Translations under genes and position numbers: made by a program
Shown: piece after piece, positions 24,719-35,091 of the stretch
How positions within the stretch are numbered: position 1 is the first letter of the stretch
Layout: each line of letters starts with the position of its first letter
The notes under the pieces: model-generated
What the model was told of the DNA's origin: nothing
Database searches by the model: none
What the model saw: only the letters and a program-made list of their open reading frames with translations
Assembly: GCA_947493495.1 (NCBI GenBank)
Contig: CANLRN010000009.1
Location: 1-64,000, forward strand
Length of the DNA stretch: 64,000 nucleotides
Direction: 5' to 3'
Origin: an uncultured Aquimarina sp.
GTDB lineage: Bacteria; Bacteroidota; Bacteroidia; Flavobacteriales; Flavobacteriaceae

Positions 24719-24919
24719 ATTATAAAAGCCCTAAGTGACAAGTAAACAATGTGATTCTCAAATTTACTATAAAACTATTAATTATAAAAAAAAATGTTAA
24801 AAAAATTAAAAATGCTTCATAGTTTACTACTCCTGAATAAGTTCACTAGATATATCACAAAAAGAAGCTATAAAAATTTCGAAGTAAATGGGTAGTTAAA
24901 TTACAAACAAATCATCATA

Positions 24920-26701
24920 TCACATGCGTTCTGGCACATCAATCCCTAATAATCCTAGTGCAGATTTAATAGTGACTCCTACTGTATTAGATAGTTGTAC
25001 TCTAAATATTTTTTCATTTTCGGAGTCAGCTCCAAAAATTGATACATTCTGAAAAAAAGAGTTATAAGCTTTTACCAAGTCATATACATAATTAGCAATA
25101 ATCGCTGGGCTTAAATCTTTTGCTGCTTGCTGGATAGTTTGTGGATATATTTCTACTAATTTGATTAATTCTTTTTCTCTCGGATCTAGTGTTATTTTCT
25201 TATGAATATCAATAGTACTATCAAAATCTGCTCTACGTAAGATAGCTTGTATACGAGCATAGGTATATTGTATAAAAGAACCCGTATTCCCATGAAGATC
25301 TACGGATTCTTCTGGATTAAATAAAATTCTTTTTTTAGGATCTACCTTAAGTATATAATACTTAAGAGAACCTAAACCAACAATGCTATAAATATGTTGT
25401 TTTTCATCCTCTGAATAGCCTTCTAATTTCCCTTTGCTTTTTGATGCTTCTGCTGCTGCTGCTTTCATCTCTTCCATTAGTTCATCCGCATCTACTACAG
25501 TACCTTCTCTACTTTTCATTTTACCACTAGGTAGATCTACCATCCCATAACTCAAGTGATGCAAGTATGATGACCAATCATATCCTAATTTTTTAAGGAT
25601 CAGAAATAAGACTTTAAAATGATAATCCTGTTCATTCCCAACAGTATAGATCATCCCTCCAATATCTTGATTATCTGTTACACGCTGTATGGCTGTACCG
25701 ATATCCTGGGTAATATATACAGCTGTACCGTCACTACGCAATACAATTTTTTCGTCTAGTCCTTCATCAGTAAGATCACACCATACAGAACCATCTTCTT
25801 TTTTAAAAAACACTCCTTTTTTTATGCCTTCCTGGATGATATCTTTTCCTAATAAATAAGTCTTACTTTCATAATAATAACTATCAAAATCTACTCCGAG
25901 TGCCTTATATGTTTGTTCAAATCCTTCATATACCCACTCATTCATGGTCTTCCATAAGCTCACAACTTCTTGATCTCCTGTCTCCCATTTACGTAGCATT
26001 TCTTGAGCTTCAATAAGTATAGGAGCCTCCTTTTTTGCTTCTTCAGTGGTTTTACCTTCATCAATCAGTATTTTAATTTGTTTTTTATACTCCTGATCAA
26101 ATTTTACATAATAATTCCCTATTAATTTATCACCTTTTAGGCCAGTAGATGCTGGAGTCTGCCCCTCGCCATACTTTTGCCAAGCAACCATACTCTTACA
26201 GATATGAATCCCTCTATCATTAATAATCTGAGTTTTGTATACTTTTTTGCCACTAGCTTTGATAATTTCTGCAACAGCATATCCTAATAAATTATTTCTG
26301 ATATGCCCCAAATGTAATGGCTTATTCGTATTAGGGGATGAATACTCCACCATTATTGCTTTATCCTCTTCTTTTGGTGTTACAAAACCATAATTCTTAG
26401 TATTCTTAACACTAGCAAAGAAGTTTATATAATACTGATCATCTATTACTAGATTTAAAAAACCTTTTACTACATTAAAAGAAGTTACTTCTTCTACATT
26501 GTTAACCAGATATTTTCCAATAGTTTCACCTATTTGAACTGGATTTCCTTTTACAACCTTCAACATAGGGAAAACAACTATTGTAATGTCTCCTTCAAAC
26601 TCCTTACGAGTACCTTGCAGTTCTACGGATTGCAAGTCAGCTTGATATAACTCTCTAATAGCTGTTTTTACCTTTTCAGAAATAATGTGCTGTAGTGTCA
26701 T
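24920..26701 (-). CDS. argS: Arginyl-tRNA synthetase
   Basis: A 593-residue class I synthetase charging tRNA-Arg. The N-terminal Add-1-like domain is at about 5-110. The HIGH motif appears as HLGH (130-133) within SSPNTNKPLHLGHIRN, and the KMSKS-equivalent is GKMKSREGT in the middle of the protein. A DALR anticodon-binding domain forms the C-terminus. Complete and of normal length. It is monocistronic, with TATCTTTGCA 36 bases upstream. Two enzymes of guanidino/citrulline metabolism lie 3 to 5 kb away, but no direct link is shown. Confidence 0.97.
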   Translation of the reverse strand: MTLQHIISEKVKTAIRELYQADLQSVELQGTRKEFEGDITIVVFPMLKVVKGNPVQIGETIGKYLVNNVEEVTSFNVVKGFLNLVIDDQYYINFFASVKNTKNYGFVTPKEEDKAIMVEYSSPNTNKPLHLGHIRNNLLGYAVAEIIKASGKKVYKTQIINDRGIHICKSMVAWQKYGEGQTPASTGLKGDKLIGNYYVKFDQEYKKQIKILIDEGKTTEEAKKEAPILIEAQEMLRKWETGDQEVVSLWKTMNEWVYEGFEQTYKALGVDFDSYYYESKTYLLGKDIIQEGIKKGVFFKKEDGSVWCDLTDEGLDEKIVLRSDGTAVYITQDIGTAIQRVTDNQDIGGMIYTVGNEQDYHFKVLFLILKKLGYDWSSYLHHLSYGMVDLPSGKMKSREGTVVDADELMEEMKAAAAEASKSKGKLEGYSEDEKQHIYSIVGLGSLKYYILKVDPKKRILFNPEESVDLHGNTGSFIQYTYARIQAILRRADFDSTIDIHKKITLDPREKELIKLVEIYPQTIQQAAKDLSPAIIANYVYDLVKAYNSFFQNVSIFGADSENEKIFRVQLSNTVGVTIKSALGLLGIDVPERM

Positions 26702-26736
26702 TGTGTTAAATTGTATATATGATAAAAATCAAGCTG

Positions 26737-26744
26737 CAAAGATA
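26737..26744 (-). promoter_or_regulatory. Putative -7 element of argS
   Basis: The minus strand reads TATCTTTG followed by CA, exact for TAnnTTTG, 36 bases upstream of the ATG. A looser TATCTTTT (26788-26795) faces the opposite way towards the SDR-DUF2867 gene. Confidence 0.6.
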
Positions 26745-26806
26745 CTAGAAATATACATCCCATCATCTCCTATTCATATGATTTCCGTATCTTTTAGCTA
26801 AAAAAA

Positions 26807-28246
26807 ATGCGGATATTACTCACAGGTGCTAATGGCTACATTGGCATGAGATTATTACCTCTATTATTAAATTCTGGTCACGATGTCATTTGTTGTGTAA
26901 GAGACAAAGGTCGACTCGCAATTGATCCAGAAATGGTAGAAAAGGTTTCTATCGTAGAGATTGATTTTCTGGAAACTCCTGTTGCTAATATCTTACCTAA
27001 AAATATTGATGTGGCATACTATCTCATCCACTCTATGAGCTCATCAACTTCTGATTTTGATAAAAAAGAAGAAACCTCTGCCCAGAATTTTAATACTTAT
27101 GTAGCTTTAACAAATATCAAACAAGTAATCTATCTCAGCGGCATTGTCAATGAAAAAAATTTATCAAAACACTTATGGTCAAGAAAAAATGTAGAAGAAA
27201 TCTTGTATAAAGGGAATTATAAGCTCACAGTATTACGATCAGGAATTATTGTTGGTTCTGGTAGTTCTTCTTTTGAAATCATTAGAGATCTATGTGAAAA
27301 ACTACCTGTTATGATTACTCCAAGATGGGTTGCAACTCAAACACAACCTATTGCTATTAGAGATGTACTTAGTTTTATGACTGGAGTATTAAAAAACGAA
27401 AAATGTTATAACCAATCTTTTGATATAAGTGGCCCCGATATTTTAACATATAAAGAAATGCTATATCAATATGCTAGAGTAAGAGGGATTAGATTATTTA
27501 TCATTACATTACCGTTAATGACTCCAAAATTATCTTCGTACTGGTTGTATTTTGTGACTTCTACTTCATACAAACTAGCACTTAATCTTGTAGATAGCAT
27601 GAAAATTCCTGTCATCGCAAGAAAAAATCAACTCCCAGAAATAGTAGGTATTACTCCTATGCGCTATATAAAAGCATTAGAATTAGCTTTTATCAAAATC
27701 GAACAAAATCAAGTAGTTTCTAGCTGGAAAGACTCTATGGTTAGTGGCCGTTTTAAACAAAATATCCAGAAATATATTACTGTGCCTAAAAAAGGATGCC
27801 TAACAGATAAAAAATCTATGAAAATAAAAAATATAGAGCAAGTTATGGATACTATCTGGGCAATTGGAGGAGATACAGGTTGGTATTATGGAGATTGGAT
27901 GTGGAAAATTAGAGGGTATGTAGATAAAATATTTGGCGGGGTAGGACTACGCAGAGGAAGAACACATCCCAATAAAATTTATTCTGGAGATGCATTAGAT
28001 TTTTGGAGAGTTCTTGTTGCAGACAAAAAAGAAAAACGTCTATTATTGTTTGCAGAAATGAGAGTTCCGGGAGAAGCTTGGTTAGAATTTGATATTGATC
28101 AAAATAATATCCTACACCAAACTGCTACATTTAGACCGAGAGGTATTTGGGGCAGAATATACTGGTATATGATGGTGCCTTTTCATTATTTTATCTTTGG
28201 AGGCATGATCAGAAATGTTGTAAGACAAGCTAAAAAAACAAGATGA
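26807..28246 (+). CDS. SDR-family NAD(P)-binding protein with C-terminal DUF2867
   Basis: A 479-residue two-domain protein. Residues 1-295 form an extended-SDR/NmrA-like Rossmann domain with TGANGYIG at 7-14 and YYLIHSM near 65-71. Residues about 330-475 match DUF2867, with WAIGGDTGWYYGDWMWKIRG and the GDALDFWRV segment. The catalytic Tyr-Lys pair of classical SDRs is not obvious, so it may bind a cofactor without typical dehydrogenase activity. This architecture is widespread in Bacteroidota without an assigned function. The stop overlaps a following ATG in an ATGA arrangement. Confidence 0.85.
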   Translation: MRILLTGANGYIGMRLLPLLLNSGHDVICCVRDKGRLAIDPEMVEKVSIVEIDFLETPVANILPKNIDVAYYLIHSMSSSTSDFDKKEETSAQNFNTYVALTNIKQVIYLSGIVNEKNLSKHLWSRKNVEEILYKGNYKLTVLRSGIIVGSGSSSFEIIRDLCEKLPVMITPRWVATQTQPIAIRDVLSFMTGVLKNEKCYNQSFDISGPDILTYKEMLYQYARVRGIRLFIITLPLMTPKLSSYWLYFVTSTSYKLALNLVDSMKIPVIARKNQLPEIVGITPMRYIKALELAFIKIEQNQVVSSWKDSMVSGRFKQNIQKYITVPKKGCLTDKKSMKIKNIEQVMDTIWAIGGDTGWYYGDWMWKIRGYVDKIFGGVGLRRGRTHPNKIYSGDALDFWRVLVADKKEKRLLLFAEMRVPGEAWLEFDIDQNNILHQTATFRPRGIWGRIYWYMMVPFHYFIFGGMIRNVVRQAKKTR

Positions 28247-28311
28247 ATGGTTTTATTTATACGATAAATTACGTATTTTGTAAACTAAAAATTTGCTATT
28301 ATAAAAGATAC

Positions 28312-28929
28312 ATGTATAGATTATTATTGCTTTTTATAATTTTTATTTTTGGATGTGAGCCCAAAAAAAACCTTGATCTAGAGCTACAACAGTTTACAAA
28401 TCTATTTCAAGGTACTTTTACATCTGAAGAGCAAGCGAAAAATCAATCTGGATATCAAGATATAACGCTTAAGAATATACAAATCTGGAAAGAAGCTAAG
28501 GGATATTGGGTATATCAAGAATTATACCTCTCTAATGACCCTACAAAAGTATATACTCAAAGGGTTATTGAAATCAAAAAAAGTGATTCCAATTCTATTA
28601 TGACTACAAACTATGTTATAACTAATCAGGAGACGTATAAGAATGGTTGGAAAAATCCATCAATTTTTGAGCAATTGACTATTAATCATCTTAAGATTAA
28701 ACTTGGTTGCAATTTATATTTTAAGAAAAAAACCTCTTCTATCTATCACGGCAAAACTGATATTGGTACTTGTATGAGTACTATTAGAGAAAATATAACT
28801 TATATTACGAGTACTATAATTATCGCTAATGACAAGATAACATCTTGGGATAGAGGGTATGATAGTGAATCAAAGCAAGTTTGGGGTAAAATTCAAGAAC
28901 CCTATAAATACAAAAGAGTCAAAGAGTAA
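28312..28929 (+). CDS. CpcT/CpeT-like (chromophore-lyase family) lipoprotein
   Basis: A 205-residue protein related to the cyanobacterial phycobilin lyase CpcT/CpeT family. Diagnostic segments are GYWVYQELYLSNDPTKVYTQRV (about 56-77), GCNL, YHGKTDIGTCMS and the SWDRGYDSESKQVWG end. From the ATG at 28312 it has a lipoprotein signal with Cys15 (FIFGC). An ATG at 28243 in the same frame overlaps the previous gene by four bases and would add 23 atypical residues; coupling may make it the real start. No phycobiliprotein genes are in the window, so a role in bilin attachment is unlikely and the true ligand is unknown. Confidence 0.82.
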   Translation: MYRLLLLFIIFIFGCEPKKNLDLELQQFTNLFQGTFTSEEQAKNQSGYQDITLKNIQIWKEAKGYWVYQELYLSNDPTKVYTQRVIEIKKSDSNSIMTTNYVITNQETYKNGWKNPSIFEQLTINHLKIKLGCNLYFKKKTSSIYHGKTDIGTCMSTIRENITYITSTIIIANDKITSWDRGYDSESKQVWGKIQEPYKYKRVKE

Positions 28930-28939
28930 GCTGTTTCAT

Positions 28940-29353
28940 TTATTTTTTTATAAAATCTTTTAAAGTCCTATTTTCTAAAACTTTTAATGTATTATCTCTA
29001 ACTTCTATCATTAATTCATGTACCGTACAGGCATCCTCATCTGGGCAATCATTACATTTTTCGTAAAAATTTAGGCTTACACAGGGCAACATAGCAATAG
29101 GGCCTTCTAAGACTCTAATTACAGATGCCATGGATATATCTATTGGTGATTTAATGAGATAATACCCTCCTCCCTTTCCTTTTTTAGATCCTAAAAAACC
29201 ATTTTTCCTTAAAGTCAATAATATACTTTCCAAAAATTTCTGAGAAATGTTCTCACTTTTAGCTATTTCAGATATCAAAACTGGATGTTCGCAATTTTTT
29301 CTTGCGATATATGTAAGTGCCTTTAATCCATATTTAGTCTTCTTAGAAAGCAT
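28940..29353 (-). CDS. Rrf2-family transcriptional regulator, possible Fe-S sensor
   Basis: A 137-residue Rrf2-type winged-helix repressor starting at MLSKKTKYGLKAL. The recognition region is ISEIAKSENISQKFLESILLTLRKNG, followed by the wing GKGGGYYL. A cysteine cluster (CVSLNFYEKCNDCPDEDAC) resembles the [2Fe-2S]-binding loop of IscR/NsrR types, though the spacing is not canonical. An upstream ATG at 29377 is disfavoured because it would overlap a TATTTTTG element (29375-29382). It converges with the CpeT-like gene at a 10-base gap and is divergent to nothing; the two guanidino-modifying genes follow upstream in the same orientation. Confidence 0.88.
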   Translation of the reverse strand: MLSKKTKYGLKALTYIARKNCEHPVLISEIAKSENISQKFLESILLTLRKNGFLGSKKGKGGGYYLIKSPIDISMASVIRVLEGPIAMLPCVSLNFYEKCNDCPDEDACTVHELMIEVRDNTLKVLENRTLKDFIKK

Positions 29354-29374
29354 AATAATCTTGTTAATCCATTT

Positions 29375-29382
29375 CAAAAATA
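29375..29382 (-). promoter_or_regulatory. Putative -7 element of the Rrf2 regulator gene
   Basis: The minus strand reads TATTTTTG, an exact TAnnTTTG, 21 bases upstream of the ATG at 29353. It decides against the earlier start at 29377. Confidence 0.4.
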
Positions 29383-29460
29383 ATTAAAAGATATCACTTC
29401 TAGATATTTGATTTTAAATAAGGCTATTTTTAGTATCCTAAACTCAAAGTGTAGCCAATA

Positions 29461-30393
29461 TTAATTTTTAGGTAGAAAAACTTCTGCCATCATACATCGG
29501 GCACTCCCTCCTCCTAGCTTTTCTATCGTTCCGAGATCGCTATGTATAATTGAGCAATGTTGCTCTATAGTATTTATCTGATGTGTAGTTAAGCTATTGT
29601 AAGCAGCTGTAGACATTACCATATATCTATCGCCATTAGCTCCAATAACCTGTAACATATTTCCTGCAAAATTATTTACCTGCTCTTCGGTAATTGATAT
29701 GATTGTTTTATGATCATTTTTTAAATGATTGACAAGGTTCTTTCGTTCCTTTTTATCATCAATAGCATCTAAACACACTACAGTTAGTGTTTCTCCAATA
29801 CTCATCATTACATTAGTATGATAAATTGGGAGTCTATCACCATCTACTGTTTGATATGCCGAAAAAATCACAGGAGTATATTCGAAATCTTCACAAAATT
29901 CTATAAATAATTCTTCATCTGCTCTCGGAGATAATGCACAATACGCTTTTCTATTTTCTCTATCTAATATGATACTTCCAGTACCTTCTAAAAAGATTTC
30001 TTCTTCCTCTGCAGCTGTATAATCAATAACATTTTTTATCCTAAACCCAGATTCTTCGATTCTGTCTAATATTTCTGGACGGCGTTCTCTGCGTCTATTT
30101 ATAGCAAACATGGGGTATAATCCAATATTTCCATTTTCATGGAAAGAAATCCAATTATTAGGAAAAATAGAATCTGGAGTGTCATTTTCTAATATATCAT
30201 CAATTATAATAATATGCACCCCTTTATCGGTTAATGTTTTTACAAAAGCATCAAACTCTTGCTGTGCTTTATTAGTAGCCTCTGCAATTGATATATCGCC
30301 AGAGTTTTGATAATAATTATTGATAGCAGTTTGTTCATTCATCCTAAATTTTGCTGGACGAATCATTATTATTGTGTTTGTTATTTGGTTCAT
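29461..30393 (-). CDS. ctlX: CtlX-type citrulline/guanidino hydrolase of the amidinotransferase superfamily
   Basis: A 310-residue member of the pentein (guanidino-group-modifying) superfamily, matching the citrulline-utilisation hydrolase CtlX type. Visible features are MIRPAKFRMNEQT at the N-terminus, FPNNWISFHENGNIGLYPM near 75-94, FLEGTGSIILDR, the catalytic His in YHTNVMMSIG and the catalytic Cys in GGGSARCMMAEVF near the C-terminus. All expected catalytic residues are present. It lies 43 bases downstream of a second pentein gene in the same direction, and the pair looks like an operon for arginine or citrulline breakdown. Confidence 0.88.
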   Translation of the reverse strand: MNQITNTIIMIRPAKFRMNEQTAINNYYQNSGDISIAEATNKAQQEFDAFVKTLTDKGVHIIIIDDILENDTPDSIFPNNWISFHENGNIGLYPMFAINRRRERRPEILDRIEESGFRIKNVIDYTAAEEEEIFLEGTGSIILDRENRKAYCALSPRADEELFIEFCEDFEYTPVIFSAYQTVDGDRLPIYHTNVMMSIGETLTVVCLDAIDDKKERKNLVNHLKNDHKTIISITEEQVNNFAGNMLQVIGANGDRYMVMSTAAYNSLTTHQINTIEQHCSIIHSDLGTIEKLGGGSARCMMAEVFLPKN

Positions 30394-30436
30394 CTCTTCC
30401 TATTAATCATTATATCGATAACAATGCTATTACCTA

Positions 30437-31354
30437 TTAATAATCTCTTATCAAGGGCATTGTAGAACATCGTAATAATCCTTCTTGTTTTGCAATTTCT
30501 GCATAAGGTACTTCTTCTACAATCATATCCATACTACGAAGCCAATTGTTTAATCGATGAAAATTTTTTTCAGAAATCACAATATCTTCAGCAATTGAAA
30601 AGATATTAGAGTTCATATGATACATTTCTTCTTTACTGATATGAAAAAGGTTTTCTGTCCCAAAATAATCAACTAAATATTGATAATCCAAGGGGTTTCT
30701 AAATCCTTCTTTATGAATTATAGCTTTATTTTTTCCCACGGGTTGAAAACAACAATCTAAATGCAATGCATTATCTCTAGGGTCTTTCATAGATTTATTG
30801 AGATCAAAAGCTTTTACTTTTTTATCAGGATATAGTGATTTTATATATTCCACTCCTTTTAAATTAGTTCTAGCTACAATACAATCACTATAATCATCTC
30901 CTGTATAAGTTCCTATAAAAATATGATCGTTATGTAGTATAATATCTCCTCCTTCAAAATGTATATTATCAGATGGAGCTACTCGTATATTATCAGGGTG
31001 TATCTCATCTATTATATATTGAATTGCTTCTATTTCTTTTTCTCTATCAGGAAGAATATTAGACTTAATAAATTTATCTTCTATTACCAGCCCTATATCT
31101 CTGGTAAAAATCTGATTACAATCCTTTATTACTTCTGGTCTGAATACTTTAACATCATATTTTTCAAAAACACTAGCTACAATTTCCATTTCTGCAATCA
31201 TATCCTTTTCTTTAGGATAGGTTCCTGCTTTAATGTGCTCTATAGATTTAGGGTCATACGCCTCCTCTATGGTTGGAATTGGTCCAACACTTCTGGCTGT
31301 ACCAAGAACGACTGCTCTTAGTCTTGAGATTTCGTTTTTAATATTTAGTTTCAA
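30437..31354 (-). CDS. Arginine-deiminase/DDAH-like amidinotransferase-family enzyme
   Basis: A 305-residue pentein-fold enzyme. The substrate-binding/catalytic segments are FTRDIGLVI near 88-96, FEGGDIILH near 133-141, the catalytic-His block ALHLDCCFQPVG near 197-208, and the C-terminal catalytic Cys in GLLRCSTMPLIR. It could act on arginine, methylarginine or citrulline; the annotation in flavobacteria varies between DDAH and amidinotransferase, and I cannot choose. It is the first gene of the pair with ctlX and has a long non-coding region upstream. Confidence 0.85.
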   Translation of the reverse strand: MKLNIKNEISRLRAVVLGTARSVGPIPTIEEAYDPKSIEHIKAGTYPKEKDMIAEMEIVASVFEKYDVKVFRPEVIKDCNQIFTRDIGLVIEDKFIKSNILPDREKEIEAIQYIIDEIHPDNIRVAPSDNIHFEGGDIILHNDHIFIGTYTGDDYSDCIVARTNLKGVEYIKSLYPDKKVKAFDLNKSMKDPRDNALHLDCCFQPVGKNKAIIHKEGFRNPLDYQYLVDYFGTENLFHISKEEMYHMNSNIFSIAEDIVISEKNFHRLNNWLRSMDMIVEEVPYAEIAKQEGLLRCSTMPLIRDY

Positions 31355-31569
31355 TCGTATATTTTTTAAATATTCTTAAAATTATATAGTAATTCACACC
31401 TAGACAACTATATGCGATATATGATTTTATCTATTTCTACAAGTCTAAACACATGTTTTAGATTTTACAGTAAATCAATATTGAACCCGTTTTATTCATT
31501 AGGAAATCTATTCCATCTTTCAACTGCTGCAAACACTATCGTTTCACTATGTTTTTTTTACTATAACCG

Positions 31570-31647
31570 TAACGATGCTACTCTAAAATTAAGAAAACAT
31601 CAGTGTTTATTGTATTTGAAAGCCTCTTGACGAAGTCCCAATGTATA
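31570..31647 (+). repeat. Decayed dispersed repeat, member B (pairs with 12602-12675)
   Basis: Aligns with 12602-12675 over TAACGAT, TAAAATTAAGAAAACA, GTGTT and TGACGAAGT...AATGTATA. It directly precedes the REP-like nested inverted repeat. A 72-codon open frame across it (31412-31630) has no family resemblance and is probably chance. Confidence 0.55.
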
Positions 31648-31656
31648 AACTGGGTG

Positions 31657-31787
31657 ATGTCGTTAAGTTAAGCTTTATCATTGTCAGTCTGAGCTTGTCG
31701 AAGACCACCCTAACCTTCGTTTTTGATTCCACTTCGACAGGCTCAGTGTGACAAAATAGATGTTTTTTGAACTTAAGGTAACGACAT
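31657..31787. repeat. REP-like nested inverted repeat
   Basis: The inner arms 31681-31703 and 31732-31754 match at 20 of 23 positions and contain GAGCTTGTCGAAG and its near-complement, a motif known from REP-like elements in many Bacteroidota genomes. Outer arms ATGTCGTTA (31657-31665) and TAACGACAT (31779-31787) enclose it. It lies in a 768-bp gene-free gap (31355-32122) between the arginine-deiminase-like gene start and gltA; the remainder of that gap is AT-rich without further structure I can support, apart from member B and the gltA terminator. Confidence 0.75.
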
Positions 31788-32069
31788 TGATAAACTAGGT
31801 TGAACTCATTTATCTTTTAAATTTACTGGAATAAAACGTTCTTTTTCTCATCTCACCGCATTTGCTATTCTTAATTTTTATTCTCTGTTTACCGCTAGTT
31901 AGGTATACTACAACAAAAAAATATTAATTTTCTTTAGCAGTAAACTCACGTAACAAATATAGTAAGACACAATATAAATATTAATTTTATCTGAAAAAAA
32001 TATTGATTTTTTTATCAAATATTTAAATTATAACCCCTAACGACACTCGATATTGATAATTTCATAAAA

Positions 32070-32099
32070 AAAGGATTTTGAAGTACTTCAAAATCCTTT
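32070..32099 (-). terminator. Intrinsic terminator of gltA
   Basis: A perfect 15+15-bp palindrome without loop bases (centre at 32084/32085), followed on the minus strand by a T run, 23 bases after the stop codon. Confidence 0.85.
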
Positions 32100-32122
32100 A
32101 TATAACAGTTAATCTTATTTTT

Positions 32123-33409
32123 TTATCTTTCTGAGATAGCCTTAAAGGGTCTAAAAGTCTCTCCAATATATATTTGTCTGGGTCTACCTATAGGTTCTTT
32201 ACGTAGACGCATTTCTCTCCATTGCGCAATCCAACCTGGCAATCTTCCTAACGCAAACATAACGGTAAACATCTCTGTAGGTATTCCTAATGCTCTATAT
32301 ATAATCCCTGAGTAGAAATCAACATTAGGGTATAATTTTCTTTGTATAAAATATTCATCTTCTAGTGCAACTTTAGCCAAACCTTTGGCAATATCTAATA
32401 CAGGGTCTTCTATCCCTAGATCTCCAAGCACTTCATCTGCAGATACTTTTATGATTTTAGCACGTGGATCAAAATTTTTATATACTCTATGACCAAATCC
32501 CATTAATCGAAATGAGTCTGATTTATCTTTAGCTTTATTGATATATTTTGCCGTATCGCCTCCATCTGTTTTTATAGCTTCCAACATTTCTATCACAGCT
32601 TGATTTGCCCCCCCATGAAGTGGTCCCCATAAGGCAGAAATACCTGCTGATAGTGAAGCAAATAATCCAGCGTGAGAAGACCCAACTATCCTAACAGTAG
32701 ATGTAGAACAGTTTTGCTCATGATCAGCGTGTAAGATCAGTAATTTATCTAATGCATCATTCACAATTTTATTAGCCTCATAGGCCTTATTAGGTCTAGA
32801 AAACATCATTTTGTGCAAATTCTCTACATATCCCAGCGAACTATCTCCATAATCTAATGGTAAGCTTTTTCGCTTTCTCATAGTCCAAGCTGCCAATACA
32901 GGGAACTTAGCCATTATTTTAACAATAGCATTATACATCTCTTCTTCAGAGTCTACATCGACAGAACCTGGATTAAATGCAATTAAAGCACTTGTTAAGG
33001 ATGATAACACTCCCATAGGGTGTGCGCTTTTAGGAAACCCATCAAGAATCTTCTTCATATCTTCCTCTACGTGAGATTCTTCTTTTATGTCTTTATCAAA
33101 CTTATCCAACTGCTCTGCAGTAGGTAGCTGTCCAAAAATTAATAAGTAAGCTACCTCTAGGAAATCTGCTTTATCCGCCAAATCTTCTATAGCATATCCT
33201 CGATATCTTAGAATTCCTTTTTCTCCATCTAGAAAAGTAATTGCACTCTCACAACTTCCTGTATTTTTATATCCAGGATCAAGTGTAGTAATTCCACCAG
33301 TTGCTCCTCTAAGAGATTTGATATTTATTCCTAATTCCTTTTCTGTTCCTTCTATGATTGGAAACTCATAAGTAGTACCGTCGATTTCTAACGTAGCTAT
33401 TTTTGACAT
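32123..33409 (-). CDS. gltA: Citrate synthase
   Basis: A 428-residue type II (hexameric-type length) citrate synthase condensing acetyl-CoA and oxaloacetate at the entry of the TCA cycle. Motifs include the HEQNCSTSTVR segment, the catalytic-His block SALWGPLHGGANQAV, GFGHRVYKNFDPRA, and the C-terminal ALGRLPGWIAQWREM with the catalytic Asp region (VDFYSGI) before it. Complete. It has its own promoter element and terminator, next to eno as is typical in flavobacteria. Confidence 0.97.
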   Translation of the reverse strand: MSKIATLEIDGTTYEFPIIEGTEKELGINIKSLRGATGGITTLDPGYKNTGSCESAITFLDGEKGILRYRGYAIEDLADKADFLEVAYLLIFGQLPTAEQLDKFDKDIKEESHVEEDMKKILDGFPKSAHPMGVLSSLTSALIAFNPGSVDVDSEEEMYNAIVKIMAKFPVLAAWTMRKRKSLPLDYGDSSLGYVENLHKMMFSRPNKAYEANKIVNDALDKLLILHADHEQNCSTSTVRIVGSSHAGLFASLSAGISALWGPLHGGANQAVIEMLEAIKTDGGDTAKYINKAKDKSDSFRLMGFGHRVYKNFDPRAKIIKVSADEVLGDLGIEDPVLDIAKGLAKVALEDEYFIQRKLYPNVDFYSGIIYRALGIPTEMFTVMFALGRLPGWIAQWREMRLRKEPIGRPRQIYIGETFRPFKAISER

Positions 33410-33446
33410 ATGATTATTTAGAATTTTACTGTTATAATATGTATTG

Positions 33447-33454
33447 CAAAATTA
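33447..33454 (-). promoter_or_regulatory. Putative -7 element of gltA
   Basis: The minus strand reads TAATTTTG followed by CA, exact for TAnnTTTGCA, 38 bases upstream of the ATG and downstream of the eno terminator. Confidence 0.55.
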
Positions 33455-33532
33455 CAAAATATAGTGTTAAGATAGTATTAATCGTAAGATCTATTTTAGC
33501 CTTACAATTGACTTTAGTTTTGTCCATAAAAA

Positions 33533-33561
33533 AAACGAGAATTTATAATTAATCCTCGTTT
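33533..33561 (-). terminator. Intrinsic terminator of eno
   Basis: A 7-bp stem AAACGAG/CTCGTTT (33533-33539 with 33555-33561) followed on the minus strand by eight T residues, 53 bases after the eno stop codon. Confidence 0.75.
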
Positions 33562-33613
33562 ATCAACCTTAAATTAAGGTGAAAATGTGTACAAATTGTA
33601 ATCTCAAAAAAAA

Positions 33614-34987
<1,374 letters not shown>

Positions 34988-35028
34988 TTAATTTACTGAT
35001 CATCTCTTAATATTCTCACAAGTTATCA

Positions 35029-35043
35029 ACTATAACGTTATAG
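35029..35043. promoter_or_regulatory. 15-bp palindromic motif shared with 62900-62914
   Basis: ACTATAACGTTATAG, with a 12-base perfect palindromic core, lies in the gap between carA and eno, 49 bases after the carA stop. The identical 15-mer recurs at 62900-62914, in front of a SusC gene. It may be a protein-binding site or a short repeat. Confidence 0.4.
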
Positions 35044-35091
35044 ATTATTATTTACATCATCGAGTTAAAGGTTTCCATAAAATAACTGTTT

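Noticed and set aside
31412..31630. 72-codon plus-strand frame in the gap before gltA
   Set aside because: No family resemblance, and its 3' part lies in a decayed dispersed repeat.
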